Positions 23,165 to 33,930 of a DNA stretch of 64,000 nucleotides are shown here, one piece after another. The translations under genes and the position numbers were made by a program. This stretch comes from Palaemon carinicauda. Lineage: Eukaryota > Arthropoda > Malacostraca > Decapoda > Palaemonidae. Within the stretch, counting starts at the first letter, position 1; the number at the start of each line of letters is the position of its first letter. The stretch spans positions 61,721,167 to 61,785,166 of the forward strand of contig NC_090763.1 of assembly GCF_036898095.1 (NCBI RefSeq), read 5' to 3'. A model generated the notes under the pieces. It searched no databases. It was not told where the DNA came from and saw only the letters and a program-made list of their open reading frames with translations.

Positions 23165-24167
23165 CATATCACTTTATCACTTCGATTTTCTGTTTTGCAC
23201 TTATTACACTGAAATCGAAACTTTTACTGATTTCTACCTGAAACACGCAATTCCACCCTTCATTAAAAGGTAGTAATTGCGAAATCAGTCATATAATGCA
23301 GCTATTAATACTAGCAAAAAACAGAAAACATATATAAAGATAAAAAATTCAGTGGCTGGGAAAGAGACTAAACACTCGTTCAAATAAACTACGTTTACAA
23401 TCTCTCACCGCACATAGCCTGGGGACAAGAATAAAACCCTAGAAACGTTTTACCTTCTACCCCGTACAGCGACTAGGGAGGAGAGTAACACGAGAAAAAC
23501 GTTACCCGCTTGAACGGAACGTTTTCTCTCCTCTCTCTCCCTCCGTCTCTATCTCTCTCTCTCTTTCTCTATTGATTTCGCACCTAAGAGAAGAGCCCAA
23601 TTATATATCGTCAAAAAAACATGTTATTTGACTAAAGGAAAAAACTGAAAGGTTTTCCAAAAAAAAATTCCTTTAAATTAGAATTTAAAACATTTAAGCT
23701 AAGAAAGAATGAACAAAACGTCAGAATCGATTTACTCTTACTGCAACGTGAAACCGTGATACACTCTCTCTCTATCGTAACGATAGAGCGCATGTTGAAC
23801 GTCCTGAACGTCAACAACTGCGTAGCATAAAAAACTAAACGTTAGTTCATCTTTGAAAACAGTACGAAGACTATCAAAGAAATTCTTTCATAAAACATTA
23901 AATTTAAAAAGTTTTATATTCTTTAAAGGCTAAATACGATATAACGGGCTCAACGTTGATTAACTTTGGTTCCAAGTTAGGACCGCCTACTATCAGGAAA
24001 GGTCGCATATAAACAAAACATAAAAATTATCTTTATATGTTTATAATAAATGGAAAGTTAATCGAAGAGGCCTAATAAAGGCGGAGAGATATAAAATATA
24101 GATCTATAACGTGTTAAGTAAAATTACTAAAAACCTAAACACACTTCCGTCTAAGGGAAGGGTCGGC
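23165..24167 (-). other. Non-gag segment replacing the gag N-terminus in A2
   Basis: Between the residual gag start (ATG at 24168-24170, then stop after about 11 codons) and the gag linker lies about 1 kb with no coding capacity, including a CT-rich patch at 23523-23574. It is closely matched by 32950-33930 in A3 and absent from A1 and A4, where the zinc cluster is encoded. Its origin is unknown. Confidence 0.75.
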
Positions 24168-24366
24168 CATTTAAAAGTGAAAGAGAGTCCATACTCTCTT
24201 TGTCACCATAATTAAATCTATCCAAAACGAGTTCAAGTTTTGAGATGAAGATAAAACACCTGCATAGCGAAAGCTCAAAACTAGAATAGTGTACTTCACC
24301 AAATAGTTGTGAAAACAAATCCAGTTAGTAACAGCGTATTAGTAGGTCTTGCCGGTAGCCCGACAG

Positions 24367-24541
24367 AGAGAAAATTGGTTCTTTGTTTACTTGGAGTACT
24401 AAGTACCTGCTCGACAGATGGCGCTGTTGATGTACACCCCCACCTGCATAGCGATCGCTGGCGTATTTTGACCGTAGGTTTTTCTGTCGAGCAACAGAGT
24501 TGCAGCTTATATGATCACCGGCTAAGTTTAATATTGAAAAA
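24367..24541 (-). repeat. 5' inverted terminal repeat of A2
   Basis: Inverse of 17981-18178. It ends GGCTAAGTTTAATATTGAAAAA, directly joined to the A1 leader (CTCCAGGTTAAC). Confidence 0.92.
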
Positions 24542-24591
24542 CTCCAGGTTAACAGCCAGTAATGGAACAACTTGTCGATCAGACCGACAGA

Positions 24592-24760
24592 GAAGAACTG
24601 GAGCTGTTTACATGTATATGCGGTATCTGGCCGATAGTTGGCGCTGGTGGGCACACCCGCAACCTTCATAGCGATCGCTCGCGAGTTTTTGTGTTTTTCT
24701 GTCGAGCCGCCGGAGACGTCAGCTATTATATATTCACCGGCTAAGTTAAATATTTAAAAA
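24592..24760 (-). repeat. 5' inverted terminal repeat of A1
   Basis: Exact inverse by eye of 11643-11836, with the CTTAGCCGG tip variant of the 5' end. It is separated from the rest of A1 by the nested A2. Confidence 0.92.
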
Positions 24761-24973
24761 ACTATCATCTATTAATTTACAAATACTGTGGAAAAGCAAT
24801 AAAATGAAAAGCTAATTCAACAGTTCCAGGATTAAGTATATACATACAATGAAGTAAATAATTTTGAATCTTCTTGAAATAAATGGTGGGTTAAAATACC
24901 CTATGAAAAAAAAAAAAAATGGCAATTATTCCAACACAATGTCTAAAATATTTAAAAATCTCTAAAACATCAA

Positions 24974-25172
24974 GTACATACATAAATATACCAAGGCCCT
25001 TCCCCCAATTTTGGGGAGTAGCCGACATCAACAAAGAAACAAAAACAAAAAGGGGACCTCTACTCTCTACGTTCCTCCCAGCCTAACAAGGGACTCAACC
25101 GAGTTCAGCTGGTACTGCTAGGGTGCCACAGCCCACCCTCCCACATTATCCACCACAGATGAAGCTTCATAA
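24974..25172 (-). repeat. Short interspersed retroposon (SINE-like), copy 1
   Basis: The reverse complement runs from ATGAAGCTTCATCTG through GGCACCCTAGCAGTACC, a T-rich stretch and CCAAAATTGGGGG to a TATATTTATGTATGTA tail. The same unit occurs on the plus strand at 37501-37698, where it interrupts element B1. A GGTTGAGTCCC word resembles a pol III B box but is weak. No coding capacity. Confidence 0.75.
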
Positions 25173-25240
25173 TGCTGAATCCCCTACTGCTGCTACCTCC
25201 GCGCTCAGACAAAAAATAAGAATAAACTTTGAATCCTTAC

Positions 25241-25440
25241 CTTGTCCCCCTTCCTTTACTGGGGTTGATTCTCCCCCATCATCTGAATGCTCCGGTGATT
25301 TCTCCTGGTTTCTTGCCCTTAAGTGTATACTAGAGGAGGAATCAGGGGGAGAAACAACACGGAAACTTCTAGTTCTCCCTTTAGCCCGCCTTTGTCTTGA
25401 GTGCTTTGACATTTTATCAGTTTTCTTACCAACTTGGATC
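25241..25440 (-). CDS. Internal exon of the host BTB gene, basic/serine-rich segment
   Basis: The acceptor TTTATATTTTCAG precedes the exon and the donor GTAAGGATT follows it on the minus strand. The 200-bp exon starts with one base completing a codon and ends with one base of the next. It encodes about 66 residues: a basic part (KHSRQRRAKGRTRSFR, a likely nuclear localisation signal), then SPPDSSSSIHLRAR and an acidic tail before the donor. The start phase accepts the two-base end of exon 49845-49969 or of the tentative exon 34733-34801, and the end phase fits exon 8328-8442. No known domain; likely a disordered linker. Confidence 0.65.
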
Positions 25441-25490
25441 CTGAAAATATAAAATTGAAAGGTTTGCATAGGTACAAAATATGATTTTCC

Positions 25491-25798
25491 TTAACCCTTT
25501 TACCCCCAGGCTACTTGGAAATTTCCAACCCTTAACCCCCAGGGCTTATTTTTTTTCAAGCATATTTTGCAGTATATTTTTTTTAAATTGCTCTAACAGC
25601 CTTAATTTTTGTCATAGAGAGGTCAGGTTGGTCTCATTCTCTTGGAAAATGTCTGAAGTTTCTCAAAATATTATCAAAAATATGCAAAAAAAAATTTAAA
25701 TAGCATTTTTTTGCAAGGACGTACCGGTACGTCCATGGGGGTAAAGGGATGAGTTTTGTGAAACGTACCAGTACGTCCTTTGGAGGTAAAAGGGTTAA
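25491..25798. mobile_element. piggyBac-like MITE, copy 2
   Basis: About 308 bp, the same family as 10954-11260, bounded by TTAA at both ends with the inverted repeat CCCTTTTACCCCCAG. It contains the perfect 18-bp palindrome GGACGTACCGGTACGTCC near its right end. It lies in the intron upstream of the exon at 25241-25440. Confidence 0.8.
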
Positions 25799-27768
25799 TA
25801 GAGGATCTTTCACCTTAAATTCTAAGATAAGCTCCATTGCCACCATAAAAAGGTTATATCCAACACAAAACTAAGTTTTTAAAATATTCATATGGGAACA
25901 AAAATCACATGCATTATTCTTCAAAGTAATCAGACAGCTAAGATTCTTAAATCAATTCAACATTAGTTGAAAACGACCTTAAAATTTCTGACACCTTTTA
26001 CGTTGTTGTCCTGGATGCTTTAGGATATGATTAACTCTTGTAAACAAAATAAGTTTTTAAACTAAATACAGCAATGTAATCTGCTCTCAATTATTATATA
26101 CGACTCCTTGTTAGAATAAGCAAATAATTTCATTTTAATATTTTGCAAATACCAGTAATTTACTTTATTAGTGTAATTCCTTCTATTTAAATTCTAACCG
26201 AGATTGTTGTTATCTTTTACTAACCATTAAGCTGTTAATTATTTGTGAAAGGAGTAACAGCTTTAGTATAAATCATATTCTTGCTGGAGTTTTTCGTCTC
26301 TCTCCCTCAAGCAAATAATGGTCCTTACATTCCAGGGAGATAGAGATAAAGTATTAAGATAAATAATAACAGCTATAACCGAAATGTTTGAAAACTATGA
26401 TATTCTATAATTAATTGGTGCTGATATAACTTGCATTAGTAATTCATATTGAATGCGTCAAAAATAATTCTTTGTTATTGTCGATATAAATGTTCGATTT
26501 AATAGCCGAGATTTATGATTTCACCTGAATCTGTGTTCGCATCTCCGAGTGTTTGTAAGTTGAGGACCTTCGAGTAATGAGCGAATGATGCTTTACATCT
26601 GTTCTGGATTGTACAAAATCAGTGTGATTAACTTACACATATTTGCATTCACGTATATTCTTCGAGAAAATACTTTACCTTGAACTGTATGGTCTGTTAC
26701 ATCTAAGATGTGGGAAGCGTCGATTCATGAGCTGCGTTAAAAGCGACACCTGAAGTTTTTGTGATGCAATATAGATCGCTGATAATTTTTTTTCAGATCC
26801 CCGAACATCAAGGCGTCCACTATAAACAAACCTGTAAAATTTTCATATATTGGGTTCAAGAGTAATGAAATATTTGTATATTAAAAGTAAGCAAAAATTG
26901 TTTACAATACTTTCAATACTAAGAGATGAAGCACTTTCTTGAAGAAAACATTTATAAATATTTGAGCTTAATTTCTAACATATGAAAAAAAATACATGAT
27001 ATATGCATATACGCCACTGTACTTTTATCTACGGTTATGCCATGCGGACAGTACATGTAACAATCATAAAAGTATTCATAACATAATGATGTACAAGTTT
27101 AGCAATGCACGCTACAGTACATCGTGAAGAATGTCTACCCCTATCAATTGATTTGTACAGTACTCATAACATTCACGTTATATTGATGGATTGTTCCAAA
27201 AAAATTAAAAGAAAAAATCTCTTACTCTCTTTTCCAGAGCCTAATTTATGCAGTTTTACCTTTAAAAAACACAATTTGTTTCACTAAAAATTACATACTA
27301 CAAACAAGGTCATAACCAGTATCTGGGTATATGGTTTGGAGGTTTAAGAGGGTGATACTCATCATGAGTAATACCATTCATGTGTTAAAACTTTCCATTC
27401 TAGATGAGACACAGCTATAATACTTTGAATTCAGGATGTAACGGAACTAAACAGCTGAATTTTTTAATGCTTCTTTTCTATACAGTCCATTCCAAAATAT
27501 AATACATAAATTTAATCTCCTTTCCCAATGTTATTACAACATCAAGGGGTCAGTTAATAACATCAGGCATGGTTTATAATTTGGCAGAGGTCTTTTATGA
27601 TCTCATGCCCTTACAGTCATCAACCACAGCTATCAGCAGTGGGCCAAACCTTCGACCAATCAGACCAACTGGAAGGTAGCAGTTTCCACAGTTATTGGCA
27701 GTGTGCCTAGCCTTTTGCTAAAAAAGGAGTGTAAGGCAGAATATGTCATTTCAATTGCTTTCTATAAT
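25799..27768. other. Intron sequence, nothing recognised
   Basis: AT-rich, no exon with good splice sites and coding potential, no named repeat. Confidence 0.4.
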
Positions 27769-27963
27769 ATGTTATTTTGATAATAAAATAAATTTTTGAA
27801 TATACTTACCCGGTGATTATAATAGCTGCAACTCTGTTGCTCGACAGAAAACTCTAAGGTAAAATTCGCCAGCGATCGCTACACAGGTTGCGGGTGTGCC
27901 TAACAGCGCCATCTGTCGTCCAGATACCCAGTACTCAATGTAAACAAAGAACTCAATTTTCTC
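27769..27963 (-). repeat. 3' inverted terminal repeat of A3
   Basis: Inverse of 34131-34307; identical by eye over about 146 bp from TATAATAGCTGCAAC to CAATTTTCTC. Confidence 0.92.
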
Positions 27964-28010
27964 CTCGCTCCACTGCGTCTCTATTGGGGAGGAAGGGAGG
28001 GTCCTTTAAT

Positions 28011-28103
28011 TTATAATCACCGGGTAAGTATATTCAAAAATTTATTTTATTATCAAAATAACATTTTTCAATATTTAACTTAGCCGGTGATTATAATAGC
28101 TGA
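28011..28103 (-). repeat. Internal complementary region of A3
   Basis: Complement of the 3' tip followed by the complement of the 5' tip, carrying the A3-specific GTGATTATAATAGCTG word. Confidence 0.92.
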
Positions 28104-28505
28104 TTCACACCCAGGGGGGTGGGTAGAGACCAGCACTATATGTTTACATTATTATGAGCTAAGAATTTTTATTTCATTTTAGAAGTTATCAAAATAACAA
28201 AAACAAAATAAATAGGTACCTGGTAAGGAAGTCGACTTGAACAATTACTCTGCCTTTTTAAGTACGTCTTCCTTACGGAGCCTCGCGATCCTCTCAGGAT
28301 GCTGATCGACCCCTAGGATCTGAAGTATGAAGGGTTGCAACCCATACAACAGGACCTCATCAAAACCTCTAATCTAGGCGCTTCTCAAGAAATGACTCTG
28401 ACCACCCGCCAAATCAACCAGGATGCGAAAGGCTTCTTAGCCTTCCGGACAACCCAAAAACAACAATAAAAACATTTCAAGAGAAAGATTAAAAAGGTTA
28501 TGGAA

Positions 28506-29699
28506 TTAGGGAATTGTAGTGGTTGAGCCCTCACCCACTACTGCACTCGCTGCTACGAATGGTCCCAGAGTGTAGCAGTCCTCGTAAAGAGACTGGACAT
28601 CCTTAAGATAAAAAGACGCGAACACTGACTTGCTTCTCCAATAGGTTGCGTCCATTATACTTCGCAGAGATCTATTTTGTTTAAAGGTCACGGAAGTTGC
28701 GACAGCTCTAACTTCGTGTGTCCTTACCTTCAGCAAAGCTTGGTCTTCCTCACTCAGATGGGAATGAGCTTCTCGTATTAACAGTCTGATAAAATAGGAT
28801 AAAGCATTCTTTGACATAGGCAAAGATGGTTTCTTAACTGAACACCATAAAGCTTCAGACGGGCCTCGTAAAGGTTTAGTTCGTTTTAAATAGAACTTAA
28901 GAGCTCTTACAGGGCATAAGACTCTTTCTAGTTCATTTCCAACCATATTCGATAAGCTTGGAATATCGAACGATTTTGGCCAAGGTCGAGAAGGCAGCTC
29001 GTTTTGGGCTAGAAAACCAAGTTGTAGAGAACATGTAGCCGTTTCAGATGAGAATCCGATGTTCTTGCTGAAGGCATGAATCTCACTGACTCTTTTAGCT
29101 GTGGCTAAGCATACCAGGAAAAGAGTCTTTAAGGTGAGATCTTTCAGGGAGGCTGATTGTAGCGGCTCGAACCTGTCTGACATAAGGAATCTTAGTACCA
29201 CGTCTAAATTCCAACCAGGTGTAACCAAACGACGCTCCTTCGTGGTCTCAAAAGACTTAAGGAGGTCCTGTAGATCTTTATTGTTGGAAAGATCTAAGCC
29301 TCTGTGACGGCAGACTGATGCCAACATGCTTCTGTAACCCTTGATAGTGGGAGCTGAAAGAGATCGTTCTTTCCTCAGATATAAGAGGAAGTCAGCTATT
29401 TGAGTTACAGAGGTACTGGTCGAGGATACGGATACTGACTTGCACCAGTTTCGGAAGATTTCCCACTTCGATTGGTAGACTCTAAGGTTGGATGTTCTCC
29501 TTGATCTAGCAATCGCTCTGGCTGCCTCCTTCGAAAAGCCTCTAGCTCTCGAGAGTCTTTCGATAGTCTGAAGGCAGTCAGACGAAGAGCGTGGAGGCCT
29601 TGGTGTACCTTCTTTACGTGTGGCTGACGTAGAAGGTCCACCCTTAGGGGACGTGTTCTGGGAACGTCTACTAGCCATCGAAGTACCTCGGTGAACCAT
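28506..29699 (-). CDS. Tyrosine recombinase of A3, intact
   Basis: 397 residues, the same length as in A1, with no stop or shift. The open frame continues upstream to 30860, but the start is placed at MVHRGTSM (29699) by comparison with A1; the upstream part is only the alternative frame of the RNase H gene. The catalytic set is visible: R in AKRVSEI, HEVR, the W of ATYWRSKS and the Y of ASFYLKDV. It overlaps the RNase H frame by 295 bp. In an element without RT this is the only complete enzyme, and it could in principle act in cis or in trans on related ends. Expression is not known. Confidence 0.9.
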   Translation of the reverse strand: MVHRGTSMASRRSQNTSPKGGPSTSATRKEGTPRPPRSSSDCLQTIERLSRARGFSKEAARAIARSRRTSNLRVYQSKWEIFRNWCKSVSVSSTSTSVTQIADFLLYLRKERSLSAPTIKGYRSMLASVCRHRGLDLSNNKDLQDLLKSFETTKERRLVTPGWNLDVVLRFLMSDRFEPLQSASLKDLTLKTLFLVCLATAKRVSEIHAFSKNIGFSSETATCSLQLGFLAQNELPSRPWPKSFDIPSLSNMVGNELERVLCPVRALKFYLKRTKPLRGPSEALWCSVKKPSLPMSKNALSYFIRLLIREAHSHLSEEDQALLKVRTHEVRAVATSVTFKQNRSLRSIMDATYWRSKSVFASFYLKDVQSLYEDCYTLGPFVAASAVVGEGSTTTIP

Positions 29700-30640
29700 T
29701 CTCTTGCGGGCCAGAGGGGAGCAACTAGCGTCAACCTTGTCCCTTCGTGAGAGGCGAACTTCTGCAGTACCTTGTTGACAATCTTGAACGGAGGGAATGC
29801 ATATAGCTCTAGATATGACCAATCTAGGAGAAAGGCATCTATATGAACTGCTGCTGGGTCCGGGATTGGTGAGCAATAGATTGGGAGCCTCTTGGTCATC
29901 GAGGTTGCGAAGAGATCTATGGTTGGCTGGCCCCAGGTGGCCCAAAGTCTCTTGCATACATCCTTGTGGAGGGTCCATTCTGTTGGAATTATTTGTCCCT
30001 TCCGACTGAGACAATCTGCCATGACATTCAAGTTGCCTTGGATGAACCTCGTTACTAGTGATATGTTTAGACCTTTTGACCAGGTGAGGAGGTCCCTTGC
30101 GATCTCGTACAACATCAGAGAGTAGGTCCCTCCTTGCTTGGAGATGTACGCCAAAGCCGTGGTGTTGTCCGAGTTCACCTCCACCACTTTGCCTTGAAGG
30201 AGAGACCTGAAGCTTTTCAAGGCCAGATGTACTGCCAGTAGCTCCTTGCAGTTGATATGCATTGTCCTTTGACTCGAGTTCCATATTCCCGAGCATTCCC
30301 GACCGTCTAATGTCGCACCCCAGCCTACGTCCGATGCGTCCGAGAAGAGAACGTGGTTGGGAGTCTGAACAGCCAGGGGAAGACCCTCTCTTAGGTTGAT
30401 ATAGTCCTTCCACCAAGTCAGACAAGACTTTATCTTTTCGGAAACCGGGATCGAGACCGCTTCTAGCGTCTTGTCCTTTTTCCAGTGAAAAGCTAGATGG
30501 TATTGAAGAGGACGGAGGTGTAGTCTTCCTAGTGACACAAATTGTTTCACGGATGACAGCCTCCCTACCAGACTCATCCACAGCCTGACTGAGCAGCGTT
30601 CCTTCTTCAGCATCTTCTGGATGGATAGCAGGGCTTGATC
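29405..30640 (-). pseudogene. RT thumb and RNase H of A3, RT core deleted
   Basis: An open frame of 402 residues from 30613. It begins in the RT thumb/connection (KERCSVRLWMSLVG), has a complete RNase H domain (FSDASDVGWGA, CKELLAVH, NSDNTTALAY, NVMADCLSRKG) and the conserved GQPTIDLFAT and KIVNKVLQKF blocks. It then runs on about 98 codons past the recombinase start in the overlapping frame, ending at 29405. Everything N-terminal of the thumb, including motifs A and C of RT, is missing. RNase H may be intact, but no native start is evident. Confidence 0.85.
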
Positions 30641-32960
30641 TATTCTGGGGGCTGATCGTTTTGTTGTTCAGCAACGTCCTCATCAGAGGGTTCCTCATCC
30701 GAAAACTGATGAGGAAACGGCAACGGAGTGGGCAACGTCTGGCTCGCTGAGTCCGGTCGCACTGGTGGATGCGTGACGGAGCCGGACGCAATATCATGGA
30801 ACTGCTGCACAGTCTGTGAACTGTCAACAACCATGGGTGCGCGAGGAAGCACAGCGTCAACCCGAGACTGTCTAGACCGTCTGGGTTGTGCAGTCAACAC
30901 CCTACCGGGTTGCTGAGGTTGACGCACTGCGTCAAAACAAGTCACCTCTGCTGGTTGTTGAACGTCCTGAACGTCAACAACCACCTCCGAGCGTCGCTTA
31001 ACGTCAACGTGCGGCTGGCAACCCACACTGGGTCGCATCAGTGGAGGAACCACCTCAACTGGCAGACGCGAGTAGGTTACCTCAGCGTCAACAGGGCGCA
31101 CAACCGACCGGTTGGAAGGTTGTTGGCCAGAAGGTTCGGTAGCAACCTTCTCCGCATTAAAGTCCTCTATCAAGGACGCAAGCTTGGACTGCATGTCTTG
31201 CAGCAAAGCCCATTTAGGGTCTACGGGAGCAGGTGTGGCAACAGACGGGGTTAGCGACTGAGGCGGTACCGTTTACCATCCCTGAAAGCCTTGTTATGCG
31301 TGACATAATTGTACAGCAAAACTTCAAAGGCTCGAAAACAGCTGTGAAGTTGACCTGTAAACAACTTGGGTAGGCGCCAGGGAGAGTCTACGAGAATTGA
31401 GAAGTCTATCTGGGCAGAGGCATGAACTCCCAAGCCGAGAACTTCTCTCGTGTCATATCAGACTCTCCTCTATAAACCAGTTTAAAAGAAGGGAAAGCAA
31501 AGGCTGTATCCCCCAAACTCCTCCTGGTGAAAAACCAGTCGCCTAGCCAACGTAACGCTCTCTAGGAGAGCGAGAGAGCACTAGCTTAAAAACAACGGCT
31601 TCGAAGTAGCTAGGCCTAGTGTAAGCTCTGACGTTTAGGCGAACGAGGAGCAGCAGTTACAAAAAGATCCGGACAAAGATCCTTAAAAAAAAATCATCAT
31701 GATTTAATTAAAGTCCATAGGAGGCTAAGCAGCTTTAGGCTCCTCTCCATCTGACAGAGTCCTCAAGGGAATATCAGTAGGAGGGAGAACAGCAACTTCC
31801 TCATCTACAGAAACCTTGTCCGATAAAAGCTGAGTCTCAAGCAAGGGAGAGACGTACTGTGGTGGCAATGCTTTACAAGCAGAGTCCACACTCACTGGTG
31901 CATTAGTAGCGGACCAGAACGCAACGTCATGTAACTGCTTGACAGTCTGTGAACTGTCAACAACTGAACTGTCAACCACAACAGGTGCGTGAGGACGCAC
32001 AGCGTCCACTCGAGACTGCTTTGACTGCCTAGACTGAGCAGTCAAAACAACTCTAGAATGCGGAGGTTGACGCACAGCGTCAAAACAAGTCAACTCCGAT
32101 TGTTAGTGAACGTCTTGAACGTCAACAGGAGCATCAGCAAGTGGCCTAACGTCCAAATGCGGCTGAAAAACCACAAGAGACCGCATCGAGTGTGGTTCTA
32201 AACAACCTGACTGACGTGACTAAGCTACGCCAACGTCAACAGTAAGCACAAAGGAACGTTAGGTTGGCTGAAAGCCAGGATATCGATCAGATAAACGGCT
32301 AGACTCAACGGACTAATCGGTAGAATAGTCTTCCATAAGGGAGGCAAGCATATACTGCATGTCTTGCCATACAACCCATTAAGGATCAACGGAAATGGTT
32401 GTGGTAAGAGACGAGGGTAACGTCTGTGACCGCAACACTTTGCCTACAAAAAAAGACTCTCTGAGTCTGTGTTACGCTTTTGTTAGGCGGCGAGCAGTTA
32501 TCCGATGACTGCATAGGGTCAGAGCTGTCCTAATGGTTGTAACCAGGACGCTGGACCTGTCCTGAAAGGACTGACTTTCGCTTAAGGGCTTCGAAACCTT
32601 GTGACAGGTTTCTTATGCGAAAAGCCTTCGGATGACGAGGAGAAACAACGTCTCTCTCGTCTTATGGTAGGGGAGATCTTGGTAAGATACACCCGATAAC
32701 ATAGAGGGAAAAACGTCTGTTCGTTGGTCAAGGCCTCTCGAACCCATAAGTCGTTTGACGTTACTTCTCCCCTGGGCTTGGGAGCATGTAAGAGGTCCCG
32801 GACTAGGTGAACGACAGGCACGAACAGACGAACCCTCGGACGCAACACTGTAACACTTTGCGCCTCGGACGCAACACTGTAACACTTTGCGCCTCGGACG
32901 CAACACTGTAACACTTTGCGCCTCGGACGCAACACTGTAACACTTTGCGCATATCACTTT
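30640..32960 (-). pseudogene. Rearranged gag remnants of A3
   Basis: The linker copy next to the RT remnant (31206-30640) is open for 188 codons and ends in the acidic SDEEPSDEDVAEQ word. A C-terminal gag fragment (VHASAQIDFSILVDSP) follows at 31251-31433, then a second, frameshifted linker and N-terminal half up to the SVRACRS word at about 32850. In the second part the sequence is A1-like, unlike the A4-like sequence at the same place in A2. The zinc cluster is absent. Confidence 0.8.
32834..32949. repeat. 29-bp tandem repeat, four copies, in the A3 gag remnant
   Basis: Units at 32834, 32863, 32892 and 32921 begin CCTCGGACGCAAC and are identical. A2 has a single unit (about 23127-23155), so the array arose in the A3 lineage. 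Confidence 0.95.
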
Positions 32961-33930
32961 ATCACTTCGATTTTCTGTTTTGCACTTATTTCTACCTGAA
33001 ACACGCAATTCTACCCTTCTTTAAAAGTTAGTAATTGCGAAATCAGTCGTATAATGCAAGCTCATTAATACCAGCAAAAAACAGAAAACATATTTTAAGA
33101 TAAAAAAATCAGTGGCTGGGAAAGAGACTAAACACTAGTTCATATAACTACGTTTTCAATCTCTCACCGCACATAGCCTGGGGACGAGAATAAAAACCTA
33201 AAAACGTTTTATCCTTCCTCCCCGTACAGCGACTAGGGACACGAGTAACACGAGAACAACGTTACCCGCTTGAACGGAACGTTTCCTCTCCTCTCTCTCC
33301 CTCCGTCTCTATCTCTCTCTCTCTTTCTCTCTTGATTTCGCACCTAAGAGAAGAGCCCAATAATATTTCGTCAAAAAAACATGTTATTTGACTAAAGGAA
33401 AAAACTGAAAGGTTTTTCAAATAAAGTTCCTTTAAATTAGAATTTAAAACATTTAAGCTAAGAAAGAATGAACAAAACGTCAGAATCGATTTACTCTTAC
33501 TGCAAAGTGAAACCGTGATACACTCTCTCTCTATCGTAACGATAGAGCGCATGTTGAACGTCCTGAACGTCAACAAATGCGTAGCATAAAAAAACTAAAC
33601 GTTAGTTCATCTTTGAAAACAGTACGAAGACTATCAAAGAAATTCTTTCATAAAATATTACATTTAAAAAGTTTTAAATCCTTAGCTCTTTAAAAGCTAA
33701 TTACGATATAAAGGGCTCAACGTTGATTAACTTCGGTTTCCAAGTTAGGACCGCCTACTCTCAGGAAAGGTCTATATAAACAAAACATTAAAATTTCTTT
33801 TTTATAATAAATGGAAAGTTAATCGAAGAAGCCTAATAAAGGCGGAGAGATATAAAATATATAGAGGAAAATCTATAACGTGATAAGATATTTACTAAAA
33901 GCCTAAACACACTTCCGTCTAAGGGTCGGC
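32950..33930 (-). other. Non-gag segment replacing the gag N-terminus in A3
   Basis: Closely similar to 23165-24167 of A2, including the CT-rich patch (33283-33336) and the residual gag start (ATG at 33931-33933 followed by a stop). No coding content. Confidence 0.75.

Larger units (their letters stand above)
17981..24541 (-). mobile_element. DIRS-type element A2, non-autonomous derivative nested in A1
   Basis: A 6.56 kb copy with complete ITRs and ICR, inserted into the 5' leader of A1 between the gag start and the A1 5' ITR. Both outer flanks join to A1 sequence. In sense order it contains a 5' ITR, a roughly 1 kb non-gag segment, scrambled gag remnants, an RT thumb/RNase H fragment, a frameshifted recombinase, the ICR and the 3' ITR. 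The RT catalytic core is absent. The ITRs are identical by eye over about 146 bp, so the insertion is recent; its mobility must have come from proteins of other copies. It shares the deletion junction of A3. Confidence 0.9.
11643..24760 (-). mobile_element. DIRS-type retrotransposon A1 (host of the nested A2 insertion)
   Basis: A1 occupies 11643-17980 and 24542-24760, about 6.55 kb once the A2 insertion is subtracted. In the element's sense (minus strand) the order is 5' ITR, gag, RT/RNase H, tyrosine recombinase, ICR, 3' ITR, the canonical DIRS layout. The two ITRs are identical by eye over about 145 bp, which indicates recent integration. Only one coding lesion is visible, an in-frame TGA in gag at 16775-16777. 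No methyltransferase domain, present in the original DIRS-1, is seen. Its ITR sequence is clearly different from those of A2-A4, so it belongs to a separate subfamily. Confidence 0.93.

Noticed and set aside
28506..30860. 784-residue open frame in A3 as one fusion protein
   Set aside because: Only the last 397 codons correspond to the recombinase. The upstream half is the alternative frame over RNase H and gag sequence, and the true start by comparison with A1 is 29699.
32834..32949. CRISPR-like array of four 29-bp repeats
   Set aside because: Repeats are directly adjacent without spacers, lie in a retrotransposon gag remnant, and the genome is animal.
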